From NCBI RefSeq assembly GCF_030409835.1, contig NZ_JAUFQO010000004.1:62001-126000 (forward strand): DNA of 64,000 nt, written 5' to 3'. A program made the translations under genes and the position numbers. Below the pieces are notes generated by a model. It was given only the letters and a program-made list of their open reading frames with translations, was not told where the DNA came from and did no database searches. Below, piece after piece: positions 17,338 through 25,709 of this stretch (positions within the stretch are counted from its first letter, which is position 1; every line of letters starts with the position of its first letter). This stretch comes from Lutimonas halocynthiae. Its GTDB lineage: Bacteria; Bacteroidota; Bacteroidia; Flavobacteriales; Flavobacteriaceae.

Positions 17338-20300
17338 CTATTTTTTAAATGAAACAATGATCTGACTGATCTCCCCTGTTCTTTTAAAAACTTTCTTACT
17401 TGTGTCAAAATCAATATTTAAGTCGGTAAACTCTAAAGAAGGTCCTCGATTAAATTCAACTTTTAAAGCCTCTTTTTCAGAAAGCTTGTATACAACTGGA
17501 ATCTGGCAATAGGTAAAACAAAGAGAATTCTTATCAACTTCAATCTCTTTTAATTCCTTGTCTATATTCAAATATGAAAAAGTCATAGGTTCCTTTAGAA
17601 ATTCATCTTTTCTAAGCAAACGAGGATTGAACATAATTTTACCTTCTGACACAGATATGCCTAATTCACCAAATCTGCTTAAAATATCTTCTTTTACCTG
17701 TCCTGTCATCCCGGGTTGCTGTGCCCCTTTGCTTCCTGGAGTATGAGAATAGGGGTCGGTTGGAAAAGCACCATACAATTCAGGAGACTTATGAACCCCA
17801 ATTCCCTCATTGGCTTCGTAATAGTGGTCTAATAATTTGCCGACAACAACATCATCTTCGTCATTCTTAACAGCTAATAAACATGTTTCCTGAATGCTTA
17901 AAACCAATTTTGACACCATATGCCAATAAATGGAACCTAAGCCTTCGTAACCAAAAAATGTTCCGGATCTTCCAGTGAACGATTTATGATCAAAAATGCC
18001 TTCGAAGACATCCAGCAGGGTCTGCGTATCCTTATTGACAAGTGATTCGTATTCTTCTGGTAATTCAGACAAGGCTTGCTTCAAACTATCTGCATTGTTA
18101 AATGTTCCGTTAAAATGACAGATACCATTCACATCCATTTCGATAATCTGTTTATTACCGTCTTTTAACAGCTGCTGTAGTAAATCTGATCGCTTCACTT
18201 TTCCGGAAGGGATATTATTCTTTACATCAAATCTTGGTAATTCTTTATTGGGATACAATATGTAACTGTATTGATCTGATCTGAACAAAGCACTATTCTT
18301 CAAGGCATCTAAAACTTCTAAAGAGTCTTTGCCTGTAATGAATCCCGAGCTTAAAACAGCCACTTGGCCTTCTAACATTTCAGGTAAATAAGAAATAGAT
18401 ACTTCAGAATTACCCTCTACCGTCATCAAATTATAAGCATGGTACAAATTATCCTTTCTTTTGTTGGCAACTATCGTATGGTCTAAGAATTGTTTCGAGA
18501 TTTCTAAAAATCGCAATAAATCTTTTTTCGAAATGGAATCTTTATCACTTGAAAAACCGTTTTCATATATTCCTGTTCTATAATCACTGGCAGCAATTCC
18601 CAACCCGTCAAGAACTGTTTTCCGATCTTTATCTGAAACCGTTCCTGAAAGTATGTGTTTGTTTTCAGTGAATGTTTCCAGCACTTTTTCAAAAAAGAGT
18701 GCTAATTCTATTGAGACTTCATTTTCTTTAGTCGACGCATTTTGGACTATTCCTTCAAAGAAATTTATAAAACGTCTCAGATAATAAAGCGTCACCATAG
18801 ATACTCCGTTTCCTACCAAGGCATTATTGGCATCATTCCATTCTGGTCTTTGAGTGTTCATCCAAATACCTCCTTCAGGAATAAAGTTTGATATTTTTGC
18901 CAGTACAGTTGCCAATAATTTTTCAATAAGATTTACTTTATAGATAAAAAAGTTTTTGTCTCTAAGTAAAGCCCCATCCGCACCTAATTCAATTCTTTTT
19001 TGGGCAATTCTTTCATCTGCCTCATGATCAAAGTCTATGGTATCTTTTGGATTCAATAAAATGTCTTGATAACTCTTAATTCTATAAGGTACATTAGCAT
19101 AGACAAATATTTCCTGATCAAAGTAGGTAGCCAGTTGATTTGGGTAATAATCTTCAATAAACTCCAAGAATTTTAAGAGGTAGATGATTTGATGATCTCC
19201 CCAATACCCAATATATGACCATGGATCATCTGGTTCAATTGTCTCCCAATCAAACCCATCCTTTGTCACCCTGTATGGATTATAGCCATCAAAAGTTGTT
19301 GCATTCAAGAATTTATGAATCATACTTTCAATAAACTCCGGATACGAATGCGCTAAGGCTTCCCAGTTTTGAAAAATATCTCTCCAGTTACCTTCATAGT
19401 CCAGAATTTTTGAACCATCTAATTCACTGGTCGTGTTGATTGAAAACTTATTCCAAGGCCTGCTTGGGTCACCATGTCTTCTACTAAACTTAAGTGGCAT
19501 GTATTCGGCAGCCAGTCTCTTAAAGTTTTTATCCTCATTATTCTTAGCCAAATCCTTTAAATGACTTAGCATAAACAATTCAGGAAGATTTTTAAGCAGG
19601 TCTTCTTTCTTCTTAAATACTTTTTTATTGGCAGTCTCTAGATACTTTAAAAAATCCCATTTTTCAATTTGATAGCCATCGTCAAATATACCACCGCGCA
19701 TGATATTGAAAAGCGTGTTGGCAAAATGTCTTGTATTCATTAATTTATCAGCGGTTAATTGCATGGCATCTGAAGCGGCATTCAACTCTAATAAATTTTT
19801 TGATCCTAATTCGATATCTTCTTGAATGAAACCATTAAGATCTGTTTCATTTTTAATCAATTCAGCAATTTCACTGATGTTTACCATTGTTTGGTTGACA
19901 TTTGCAACCAGCATCCAGGATTTTTTAGAATTAGGTTCTAAAGTTATATCTGAACTAACAAAATAAGCTCCTTTCTCAGCTTTGACGTCTACTTCCTGAG
20001 TAATTTCTTTTCCTTTTCTGAAATTATCAATTTGCAATGATGATAATAAATAAGTAGGATTATCAATTCCTGTTGACCATACTACTGTAGCTTTTAAAGC
20101 TTCGCTAGGCTCTGCTTTATCCACTATGATCGCACTTAAAGCATATATCCCTATACCAGCTTCAACTTCTAATTCACATTTCTTATAAGCATCTACTAAA
20201 TTACTCCTGTCATTTTGTAAGCCGGCATTAACGCCATAAGGCAGTATATTTTGAATCCCATCTAAAACGCTCACTTGAATAACTGAAGAGGCATCATTGA

Positions 20301-20796
20301 TTAAAGTTGATTTTTTTACAAATCCGAACTTATCACTTGAATTCCATTGATACCTAAAAGTAAGACCAAAATCACTATTTGTTTCTTCAAAAATGACTTT
20401 ATTCCCGAAGCTATTTTTGTATAAGTTCCTTTGGATTTTGTAAATACCCGAATATCTTTCAGAAAAAGGTTCCCATAAATAGGTTTTACCCTCCTTACGA
20501 ATCTGTAAGATCGTTTTACTTCCGGTGATATCAGCCGATTCTGTTATTTTATCATCAGTGTAGTAGGGAAACAATGACGATTCAGAATCTTTCCTACCTG
20601 CTGACAATCCTCCATTGCTCGAAATAAACATCCAATGATTTGAATCGCTCACAATACTCATGAAAAAAGGTCTCATGGCATCATTATTCGAAATTCTATA
20701 ATAATCTTCATTCTCAAAGGATATTAATTCACCTTTGATTTCTTTTGATCCAAATGTAGTTTTATTGTTTCCTACGTAGATTTGATTTACACTCAT
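17338..20796 (-). CDS. Clan GH-Q phosphorylase, GH149-like beta-1,3-oligoglucan phosphorylase
   Basis: A 1152-residue cytoplasmic protein (no signal). The catalytic-domain motif RPEWNDANNALVGNG, near residue 653, is the counterpart of the DWND motif of GH94 and carries the expected general acid. Other conserved patches are KFSRRHGDPSRPWNKF and NWRDIFQNWEAL. Length and motifs fit GH149 (about 1100 residues, common in Bacteroidota beta-glucan loci) better than GH94; GH161 is the other possibility. The reaction would be stepwise phosphorolysis of beta-1,3-gluco-oligosaccharides to glucose-1-phosphate and a shortened chain. With the GH94 enzyme it gives the locus a fully phosphorolytic end stage. 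It lies 66 bases behind the sugar porter and seven bases before the GH17 lipoprotein in the operon. Confidence 0.8.
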   Translation of the reverse strand: MSVNQIYVGNNKTTFGSKEIKGELISFENEDYYRISNNDAMRPFFMSIVSDSNHWMFISSNGGLSAGRKDSESSLFPYYTDDKITESADITGSKTILQIRKEGKTYLWEPFSERYSGIYKIQRNLYKNSFGNKVIFEETNSDFGLTFRYQWNSSDKFGFVKKSTLINDASSVIQVSVLDGIQNILPYGVNAGLQNDRSNLVDAYKKCELEVEAGIGIYALSAIIVDKAEPSEALKATVVWSTGIDNPTYLLSSLQIDNFRKGKEITQEVDVKAEKGAYFVSSDITLEPNSKKSWMLVANVNQTMVNISEIAELIKNETDLNGFIQEDIELGSKNLLELNAASDAMQLTADKLMNTRHFANTLFNIMRGGIFDDGYQIEKWDFLKYLETANKKVFKKKEDLLKNLPELFMLSHLKDLAKNNEDKNFKRLAAEYMPLKFSRRHGDPSRPWNKFSINTTSELDGSKILDYEGNWRDIFQNWEALAHSYPEFIESMIHKFLNATTFDGYNPYRVTKDGFDWETIEPDDPWSYIGYWGDHQIIYLLKFLEFIEDYYPNQLATYFDQEIFVYANVPYRIKSYQDILLNPKDTIDFDHEADERIAQKRIELGADGALLRDKNFFIYKVNLIEKLLATVLAKISNFIPEGGIWMNTQRPEWNDANNALVGNGVSMVTLYYLRRFINFFEGIVQNASTKENEVSIELALFFEKVLETFTENKHILSGTVSDKDRKTVLDGLGIAASDYRTGIYENGFSSDKDSISKKDLLRFLEISKQFLDHTIVANKRKDNLYHAYNLMTVEGNSEVSISYLPEMLEGQVAVLSSGFITGKDSLEVLDALKNSALFRSDQYSYILYPNKELPRFDVKNNIPSGKVKRSDLLQQLLKDGNKQIIEMDVNGICHFNGTFNNADSLKQALSELPEEYESLVNKDTQTLLDVFEGIFDHKSFTGRSGTFFGYEGLGSIYWHMVSKLVLSIQETCLLAVKNDEDDVVVGKLLDHYYEANEGIGVHKSPELYGAFPTDPYSHTPGSKGAQQPGMTGQVKEDILSRFGELGISVSEGKIMFNPRLLRKDEFLKEPMTFSYLNIDKELKEIEVDKNSLCFTYCQIPVVYKLSEKEALKVEFNRGPSLEFTDLNIDFDTSKKVFKRTGEISQIIVSFKK

Positions 20797-20862
20797 TACA
20801 ATAATTTTTCAGTATCTATAATTTTTATCTATTTCGCAACATGCCTATTTACGTATTCAATA

Positions 20863-22374
20863 TCAGTTCGTTAACAGCTCTTCAACTTCCTCTAAGCTTT
20901 TCCCTTTGGTTTCTATCACATATTTTTTAACAAACACTAAAGACAATAGCGCCATGCCTGCATAAATAGCAAATGTTACGGTAGGGCCTAAGTTGGTCAG
21001 TTCCCACGGAAAGAATTGTGTCACCGTATAGCTTACCAAAGAATTAAAGAATCCCACAACTGAAATAGCAATTCCTTTTATATTTCCTGGAAATATTTCG
21101 GATAATAGGGTCCACATAACCGGACCTAGTGAAATGGCAAAAGCAGCAACATACAACAGAATGGCGATTAATACCATCGTCGCATTAATACTGATAAAGT
21201 TTTTGATTTCGTTTCGCTTAAAACTAAATAATTGCGCCTCATTCAACAAAGGGCCGACAGCCTCAAATATTTCATTTTGAGAATTATAAGTTTCTCCTTC
21301 TAATGCAGTCAAAGCCGTCTTCATTTCCTGGTTTTCAATTTTTTCTAATGTTGAAGAATTGATGTCATAGGTGGCATTATTAAATGCCAAAGTGGCCATA
21401 GTTAAGGCGATTGTCATAGCGGTGGTACCGATAATTAATAGTGGCTTTCTACCCAATTTATCTATTAATCTAATCGCAACTAAAGTAAATACCAAATTTG
21501 TTAATCCTACAACTATAGCTTGCAGGAATGAACTATCTGTACTTCCTCCCGCCTGCTCAAAAATAGTTGGGGCATAATAAAAAATGGCATTGATCCCTGT
21601 AATCTGTTGAAAGAAAGCGATCCCTAATGCTATGATCATTATGGTTTTCATTCGGCTACTGAACAGATCTGAAAAAGTTCCTTTAGCTTCTTTTTTAGCA
21701 ATTCCTCTCTGGATTTCTTCAATCGTTAACTGGGCGTATTCTTTCCCGCCAATTTTAATCAGAACCTTTTCAGCGATCTTTACTAAATTCAATCTTTGGA
21801 TCAACCAACGTGGACTTCTTGGCACTGCAAAAAGTGCTATAAAATAAAACATCGCAGGAATCGCTTCAACTCCCAGCATCCACCTCCAACTTTCACCTTC
21901 TAAATCTTTTAAGAAATAATTAGAAAAATAGGCAACTGATATACCGATTACAATATTTAATTGGTTCAATGAAACCAGGCTTCCTCTTAGCTTAGGAGGT
22001 GCTATTTCAGCAATATAAATGGGTGCTATTAAAATTGCGCCACCTATCCCAATACCACCAATAATTCTGGCAATTACAAAAGACACATAAGTTGTAGCTG
22101 TTGCTGACCAAAGAGCTGAGATCGTAAAAAGCATGGCTGTGATCAGCAGTACTTTTTTCCTACCGAATTTATCACTCATAGGGCCTGCAACAATATTTCC
22201 GGCCATAGCACCGAATATGACGCAACCTACTGAAAAACCTAATTCCCAATCTGACATTTCAAAATAGGTTCGGATACCGCTAATGGCCCCTGAGATTACA
22301 GCGCTGTCAAATCCCAAAAGGAATCCGCCCAAGGCAACGATAAAACTGATAAACAGCGTGTATGATTTATTCAT
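20863..22374 (-). CDS. Sugar porter family MFS transporter
   Basis: 503 residues, 12 membrane segments, with sugar-porter motifs GGFLLGFDSAVISGAI, DKFGRKKVL, PIYIAEIAPPKLRGS, VPRSPRWLI, FQQITGINAIFYY, DKLGRKPLL and the C-terminal ETKGKSLEEVEE. A hydrophilic stretch of about 65 residues (about 340-405) separates two C-terminal membrane segments and makes it longer than the other sugar porter of the locus. Likely substrate: glucose or a small glucose product released in the periplasm. It is the second gene of the ten-gene operon, 39 bases after GH30. The locus thus has four MFS carriers of two subfamilies. Confidence 0.92.
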   Translation of the reverse strand: MNKSYTLFISFIVALGGFLLGFDSAVISGAISGIRTYFEMSDWELGFSVGCVIFGAMAGNIVAGPMSDKFGRKKVLLITAMLFTISALWSATATTYVSFVIARIIGGIGIGGAILIAPIYIAEIAPPKLRGSLVSLNQLNIVIGISVAYFSNYFLKDLEGESWRWMLGVEAIPAMFYFIALFAVPRSPRWLIQRLNLVKIAEKVLIKIGGKEYAQLTIEEIQRGIAKKEAKGTFSDLFSSRMKTIMIIALGIAFFQQITGINAIFYYAPTIFEQAGGSTDSSFLQAIVVGLTNLVFTLVAIRLIDKLGRKPLLIIGTTAMTIALTMATLAFNNATYDINSSTLEKIENQEMKTALTALEGETYNSQNEIFEAVGPLLNEAQLFSFKRNEIKNFISINATMVLIAILLYVAAFAISLGPVMWTLLSEIFPGNIKGIAISVVGFFNSLVSYTVTQFFPWELTNLGPTVTFAIYAGMALLSLVFVKKYVIETKGKSLEEVEELLTN

Positions 22375-22413
22375 AATGTAAGAATTGGATATTTGATTAA
22401 TTGTTCATTCTAT

Positions 22414-23910
22414 CTATTTTAAGACTAGAGTCTGTATCCCATGAGCGGGCATAGACAATTTAGCTGTTTTTTGATCGAGGCTCAACATATAATTAAGTGC
22501 TTCGTCACTTGTATTCATTGCCACTACAACCACGCTTCCATCTGTATTAAGAAATGACGTTGCACTAAGATGATTAGCGGTGGTTCCTGTTGAAATTCTT
22601 TTGGCACCAGGCCTTATAAATTTTGAAAAATGCCCAATATAATAATACGACCTTGTCAACATCAATTTCCCTGTTTCAGTATTCCCATGAACCGGAGAAA
22701 AACAAAGATTACCCACATGATTAGGGCCACCGGTTTGATCCAGTAAAATATTCCAATCTGTCCATGCAACAGTCCCGTTATTGAAATCATTGATCATGGC
22801 TTTTCCGTATCTCTCTGCCAACTTTGGATCATCCTCATTTAACCTTTCAAGGTCATACCCTTCATTGCATCCTTCTGTGAAGATAAGTTTTTTGTCAGGA
22901 TAAGCATCATTTACACCTGCCACGTTTTTATACATGGGTGTTCCGTCTTTCCAGTCTTCATACCAATGAAAGCCTGTTCCCCAAACATATTTGTTAGCTT
23001 CGGGATCACTTAAAATCACATTTGCCCGTTCAAACAATAAATCTCTATTATGATCCCAAACGATTACTTTTTTGTCTCCCATTCCTGATTTCTCAAGAGT
23101 TGGCCCTAAAAAATTCTTTAAAAAATCTCTTTCTTCTTCAGCCGAGTAGATACATGATTCCCATCGCTGTGTTGCCATTGGCTCATTCTGTATACTTAAT
23201 CCCCAAATCGGAATACCTTCTTTTTCATAAGCCTCAATAAATTTCACGTAATAATTAGCCCAAGACTGATAGAATTCTGGTTTTAATTTTCCGCCTTGAA
23301 GCATGTTCCCGTTTGTTTTCATAAAAGCAGGTGGACTCCACGGGCTGGCATACATTAATAATTCTCCTCCGGCAGCTTCTATCGCTTTTTTGGTAAAAGG
23401 CAGACGAAATTTTCTATCTTGATCGATATTAAAAGTTTTTAATTCAGCATCTCCTTCCTCCACATAAGTGTAGCTTCCACTAGAGAAGTCACAACTATGG
23501 ATAATGGTTCTTGCCAATGAATATCCAATCCCTTTATCGATGCTATAATAAGCTTCCATAAATAGATCCTGCTGGTCTTTGTCAAGCTTGTAAAAAGTTT
23601 CAGCAGAAGCATCGGTTAAAGCAGCACCGATACCTACAAAAGTTTGATGTAAACGATCTCTATTAACAAGAATTGAAGCTTCGGTTTCAAGAGGTTGCTT
23701 AAATTTTTCAAAACTTACTGTTCCTGTATGTGAAAGGTTAAGATCTGTTTGATGAGCCGTAGTATAAACGGCTGTTTCAGAAATACGCATAGGTGTTGCT
23801 TCTTTTTCTACTTCAGGCGACTCCTTAACGGCTTTTTCACATGCAATTAACACTAACATGATGAGCATTGTTGTCAAGAATAATTTTGAAATATTTTTTT
23901 TATTTCTCAT
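22414..23910 (-). CDS. GH30 beta-glucanase lipoprotein (probable beta-1,6-glucanase)
   Basis: 498 residues with a lipoprotein signal ending LVLIAC. GH30 features: FVGIGAALTDASAETF, acid/base Glu243 in IQNEP, nucleophile Glu346 in FTEGC, and the C-terminal sandwich starting GHFSKFIRPGAKRI. It is paralogous to the GH30 at 13432 but clearly diverged; the different surroundings of the nucleophile (TEGCNEG against SEACGDS) suggest different subfamilies or specificities. It is the first gene of the ten-gene operon, directly behind a promoter with the shared PUL motif, so it would be among the most strongly induced genes. Substrate beta-1,6-glucan or laminarin branches is inferred from the context. 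Confidence 0.9.
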   Translation of the reverse strand: MRNKKNISKLFLTTMLIMLVLIACEKAVKESPEVEKEATPMRISETAVYTTAHQTDLNLSHTGTVSFEKFKQPLETEASILVNRDRLHQTFVGIGAALTDASAETFYKLDKDQQDLFMEAYYSIDKGIGYSLARTIIHSCDFSSGSYTYVEEGDAELKTFNIDQDRKFRLPFTKKAIEAAGGELLMYASPWSPPAFMKTNGNMLQGGKLKPEFYQSWANYYVKFIEAYEKEGIPIWGLSIQNEPMATQRWESCIYSAEEERDFLKNFLGPTLEKSGMGDKKVIVWDHNRDLLFERANVILSDPEANKYVWGTGFHWYEDWKDGTPMYKNVAGVNDAYPDKKLIFTEGCNEGYDLERLNEDDPKLAERYGKAMINDFNNGTVAWTDWNILLDQTGGPNHVGNLCFSPVHGNTETGKLMLTRSYYYIGHFSKFIRPGAKRISTGTTANHLSATSFLNTDGSVVVVAMNTSDEALNYMLSLDQKTAKLSMPAHGIQTLVLK

Positions 23911-23936
23911 ATGGCTCCAATTTATTAAGTCAATGC

Positions 23937-23981
23937 CAAATTTAATATTAATAATTAAATTCTATTGATACTATATTGGCA
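23937..23981 (-). promoter_or_regulatory. Promoter of the ten-gene glucan operon with PUL motif
   Basis: On the minus strand TAAATTTG (23944 to 23937) is a perfect TAnnTTTG -7 box, 27 bases before the GH30 start. The 15-mer GATACTATATTGGCA (plus strand 23967-23981) begins 23 bases upstream of that box, the same offset as at 4773-4817, and differs from that copy at two positions. No TTTG -33 box is present. The layout suggests an activator bound at the -35/-50 region. Confidence 0.6.
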
Positions 23982-23992
23982 ATCACCAAAAG

Positions 23993-24024
23993 CAAAAAAA
24001 CGCAGGCCCCCATTGCCTGCGTTT
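23993..24024 (-). terminator. Rho-independent terminator of the susCD operon
   Basis: Stem AAACGCAGGC/GCCTGCGTTT (23998-24007 with 24015-24024), seven-base loop, followed on the minus strand by seven T. It lies 15 bases after the GH16 stop and separates the susCD transcript from the downstream ten-gene operon, whose promoter follows at once. Confidence 0.92.
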
Positions 24025-24039
24025 CAAATAATAACTATT

Positions 24040-25680
24040 TTATTGGTAAACCCTTACATAGTCGATTTCCATAACTGACTCAGTAAAGTCAGGATCAATC
24101 GTTCCTCCAAGGTTACCACCCATTGCTATATTCAATATCAAGAACTGAGAGGCGTTAAAAGGCCATGTACTTTCATCCTGAACAGAAGGTTTGTAAGTAT
24201 AGAATCTTTCATCATCGATAAGAAAACTTATTTGGCTCTCAGACCAGATCACTGAATAAACGTGGAATTCTGTTGTTTCATTTGTAATCGAAGTACTTTT
24301 CACATTAATCGTGGCTCCTGAGCTCGAAGGGGTATGCAGGGCACTTTGCACAGTTCCTGGATTATTACCAACATACTCCATAACATCAATTTCTCCACAT
24401 TTTGGCCATCCAACTATTGAAAAATTAGAGCCTAACATCCATATGGCAGGCCATGTTCCTCCTCCACCAGGTAATTTTGCTCTAACATCCATTCTACCAT
24501 AGGTAAAGTCAAATTTTCCTTCAGTCTTCAAACGAGAAGAAGTATATTCTTCTCCTTCAAAGTTTTCCTTCTTCGCTGTAATTTTTAATAAACCATCTGC
24601 TACGATAACATTTTCAGGTCTGTCTGTATAATACTGTGATTCGAAATTTCCCCAACCATTGTTTCCTGTTCCGATATCATAATTCCAGTTAGCTGTTAAT
24701 GGAGCTCCATCAACATCAAACTCATCTTGCCATATCAAATCTGAATACTCTGGATCAGGGCCTGGACCACTTCCAGCCTCTACGCTTGAAAATATATGGT
24801 ACCATGCTAATTCGTTTCTTTGCTGAATCACACGTACTACCAATTCCTCATTCGTAATAGACATAATCTCATAAGAACTAGAATTAACAAAATAACTCAT
24901 AAAACCGTCATTAGTAAAGTCCATGTTCACTCCTGTAGATGGATTTACTCCTGAATTAATCGGGCTGAACAATACTTCTTTGTTCCCAGAGGTATCATAA
25001 GGATAACAAGCATCACCTCCTGGACCAGGCTCTCCAATAGCATCCTGAATCTCATCAGCATGGAAAAAAGTATTCCCTTGGTTTTCTAAGGTATAACCAT
25101 AAGTTCCGTCGCCGTTATCAGAAAATGTTAGTACATCTTCATATAAACATAATCCTTCTTTTTCATTTGGAGCTGCAGCATAATAGGTAGGGTCAGATAC
25201 CACTTCACCCGCATCGTTAAACAGTGGTCCAACACCTAAATGGCCCGAAACATCCTGTTTCCAATACCATTTCTTTGAACTATTGTTGGTAAGTGATTTA
25301 ATAAGATCTTGTGGAACTTCAAAATCAACAAAAACCTCTACTTCTTCTGTGATACTAGAGGAAACTCCCCCTTCACCAAAAGCAACGATTTTGACCAAAT
25401 ACGTATTTGTACCCGTCTTTTTATAATAATTTGAAGCTTTACCATTTGATGAAACAAATGCATCTTCACTATCGCTATTTCCAAAGTAAAAGTGGTAATT
25501 CAGCGCTTCTGAAGCTGTTGCCTGAAAGTTGACAAGTCCAGAACCATCAGCAGAAACATCTGCTATCAACCCCAGGTTCGTGGGGACGTATAAGGTGCCC
25601 AGCTGAGGTACTTCCTCCTGACATCCATTGATAATAAATAGCATTATCAATGAGAATACGATTTTATTGATTGTTTTCAT
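24040..25680 (-). CDS. GH16 laminarinase lipoprotein with N-terminal accessory domains
   Basis: 546 residues with a lipoprotein signal ending IINGC. Order: a PKD/Ig-like domain (about 30-115), a domain of about 170 residues beginning LTNNSSKKWYWKQDVSGHLGVGP (about 130-300), a Gly/Pro-rich linker (GSGPGPDPEYSD), then the GH16 domain with nucleophile Glu430, Asp432 and acid/base Glu435 in GEIDVMEYVG. Last gene of the susC-susD-SGBP-GH16 operon, a position typical for the surface endo-enzyme that makes fragments small enough for SusC. It closely resembles the GH16 lipoprotein at 36637 in domain order and sequence, a duplication within the locus. Confidence 0.93.
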   Translation of the reverse strand: MKTINKIVFSLIMLFIINGCQEEVPQLGTLYVPTNLGLIADVSADGSGLVNFQATASEALNYHFYFGNSDSEDAFVSSNGKASNYYKKTGTNTYLVKIVAFGEGGVSSSITEEVEVFVDFEVPQDLIKSLTNNSSKKWYWKQDVSGHLGVGPLFNDAGEVVSDPTYYAAAPNEKEGLCLYEDVLTFSDNGDGTYGYTLENQGNTFFHADEIQDAIGEPGPGGDACYPYDTSGNKEVLFSPINSGVNPSTGVNMDFTNDGFMSYFVNSSSYEIMSITNEELVVRVIQQRNELAWYHIFSSVEAGSGPGPDPEYSDLIWQDEFDVDGAPLTANWNYDIGTGNNGWGNFESQYYTDRPENVIVADGLLKITAKKENFEGEEYTSSRLKTEGKFDFTYGRMDVRAKLPGGGGTWPAIWMLGSNFSIVGWPKCGEIDVMEYVGNNPGTVQSALHTPSSSGATINVKSTSITNETTEFHVYSVIWSESQISFLIDDERFYTYKPSVQDESTWPFNASQFLILNIAMGGNLGGTIDPDFTESVMEIDYVRVYQ

Positions 25681-25709
25681 ATTAAAGTCGTTTTATCTGT
25701 TAGACATTT

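Noticed and set aside
20797-20862. Sequence CAGTATCTAT before the GH149-like gene as another copy of the PUL motif
   Set aside because: Only a short partial match, no -7 box at the right distance, and the gene is inside an operon.
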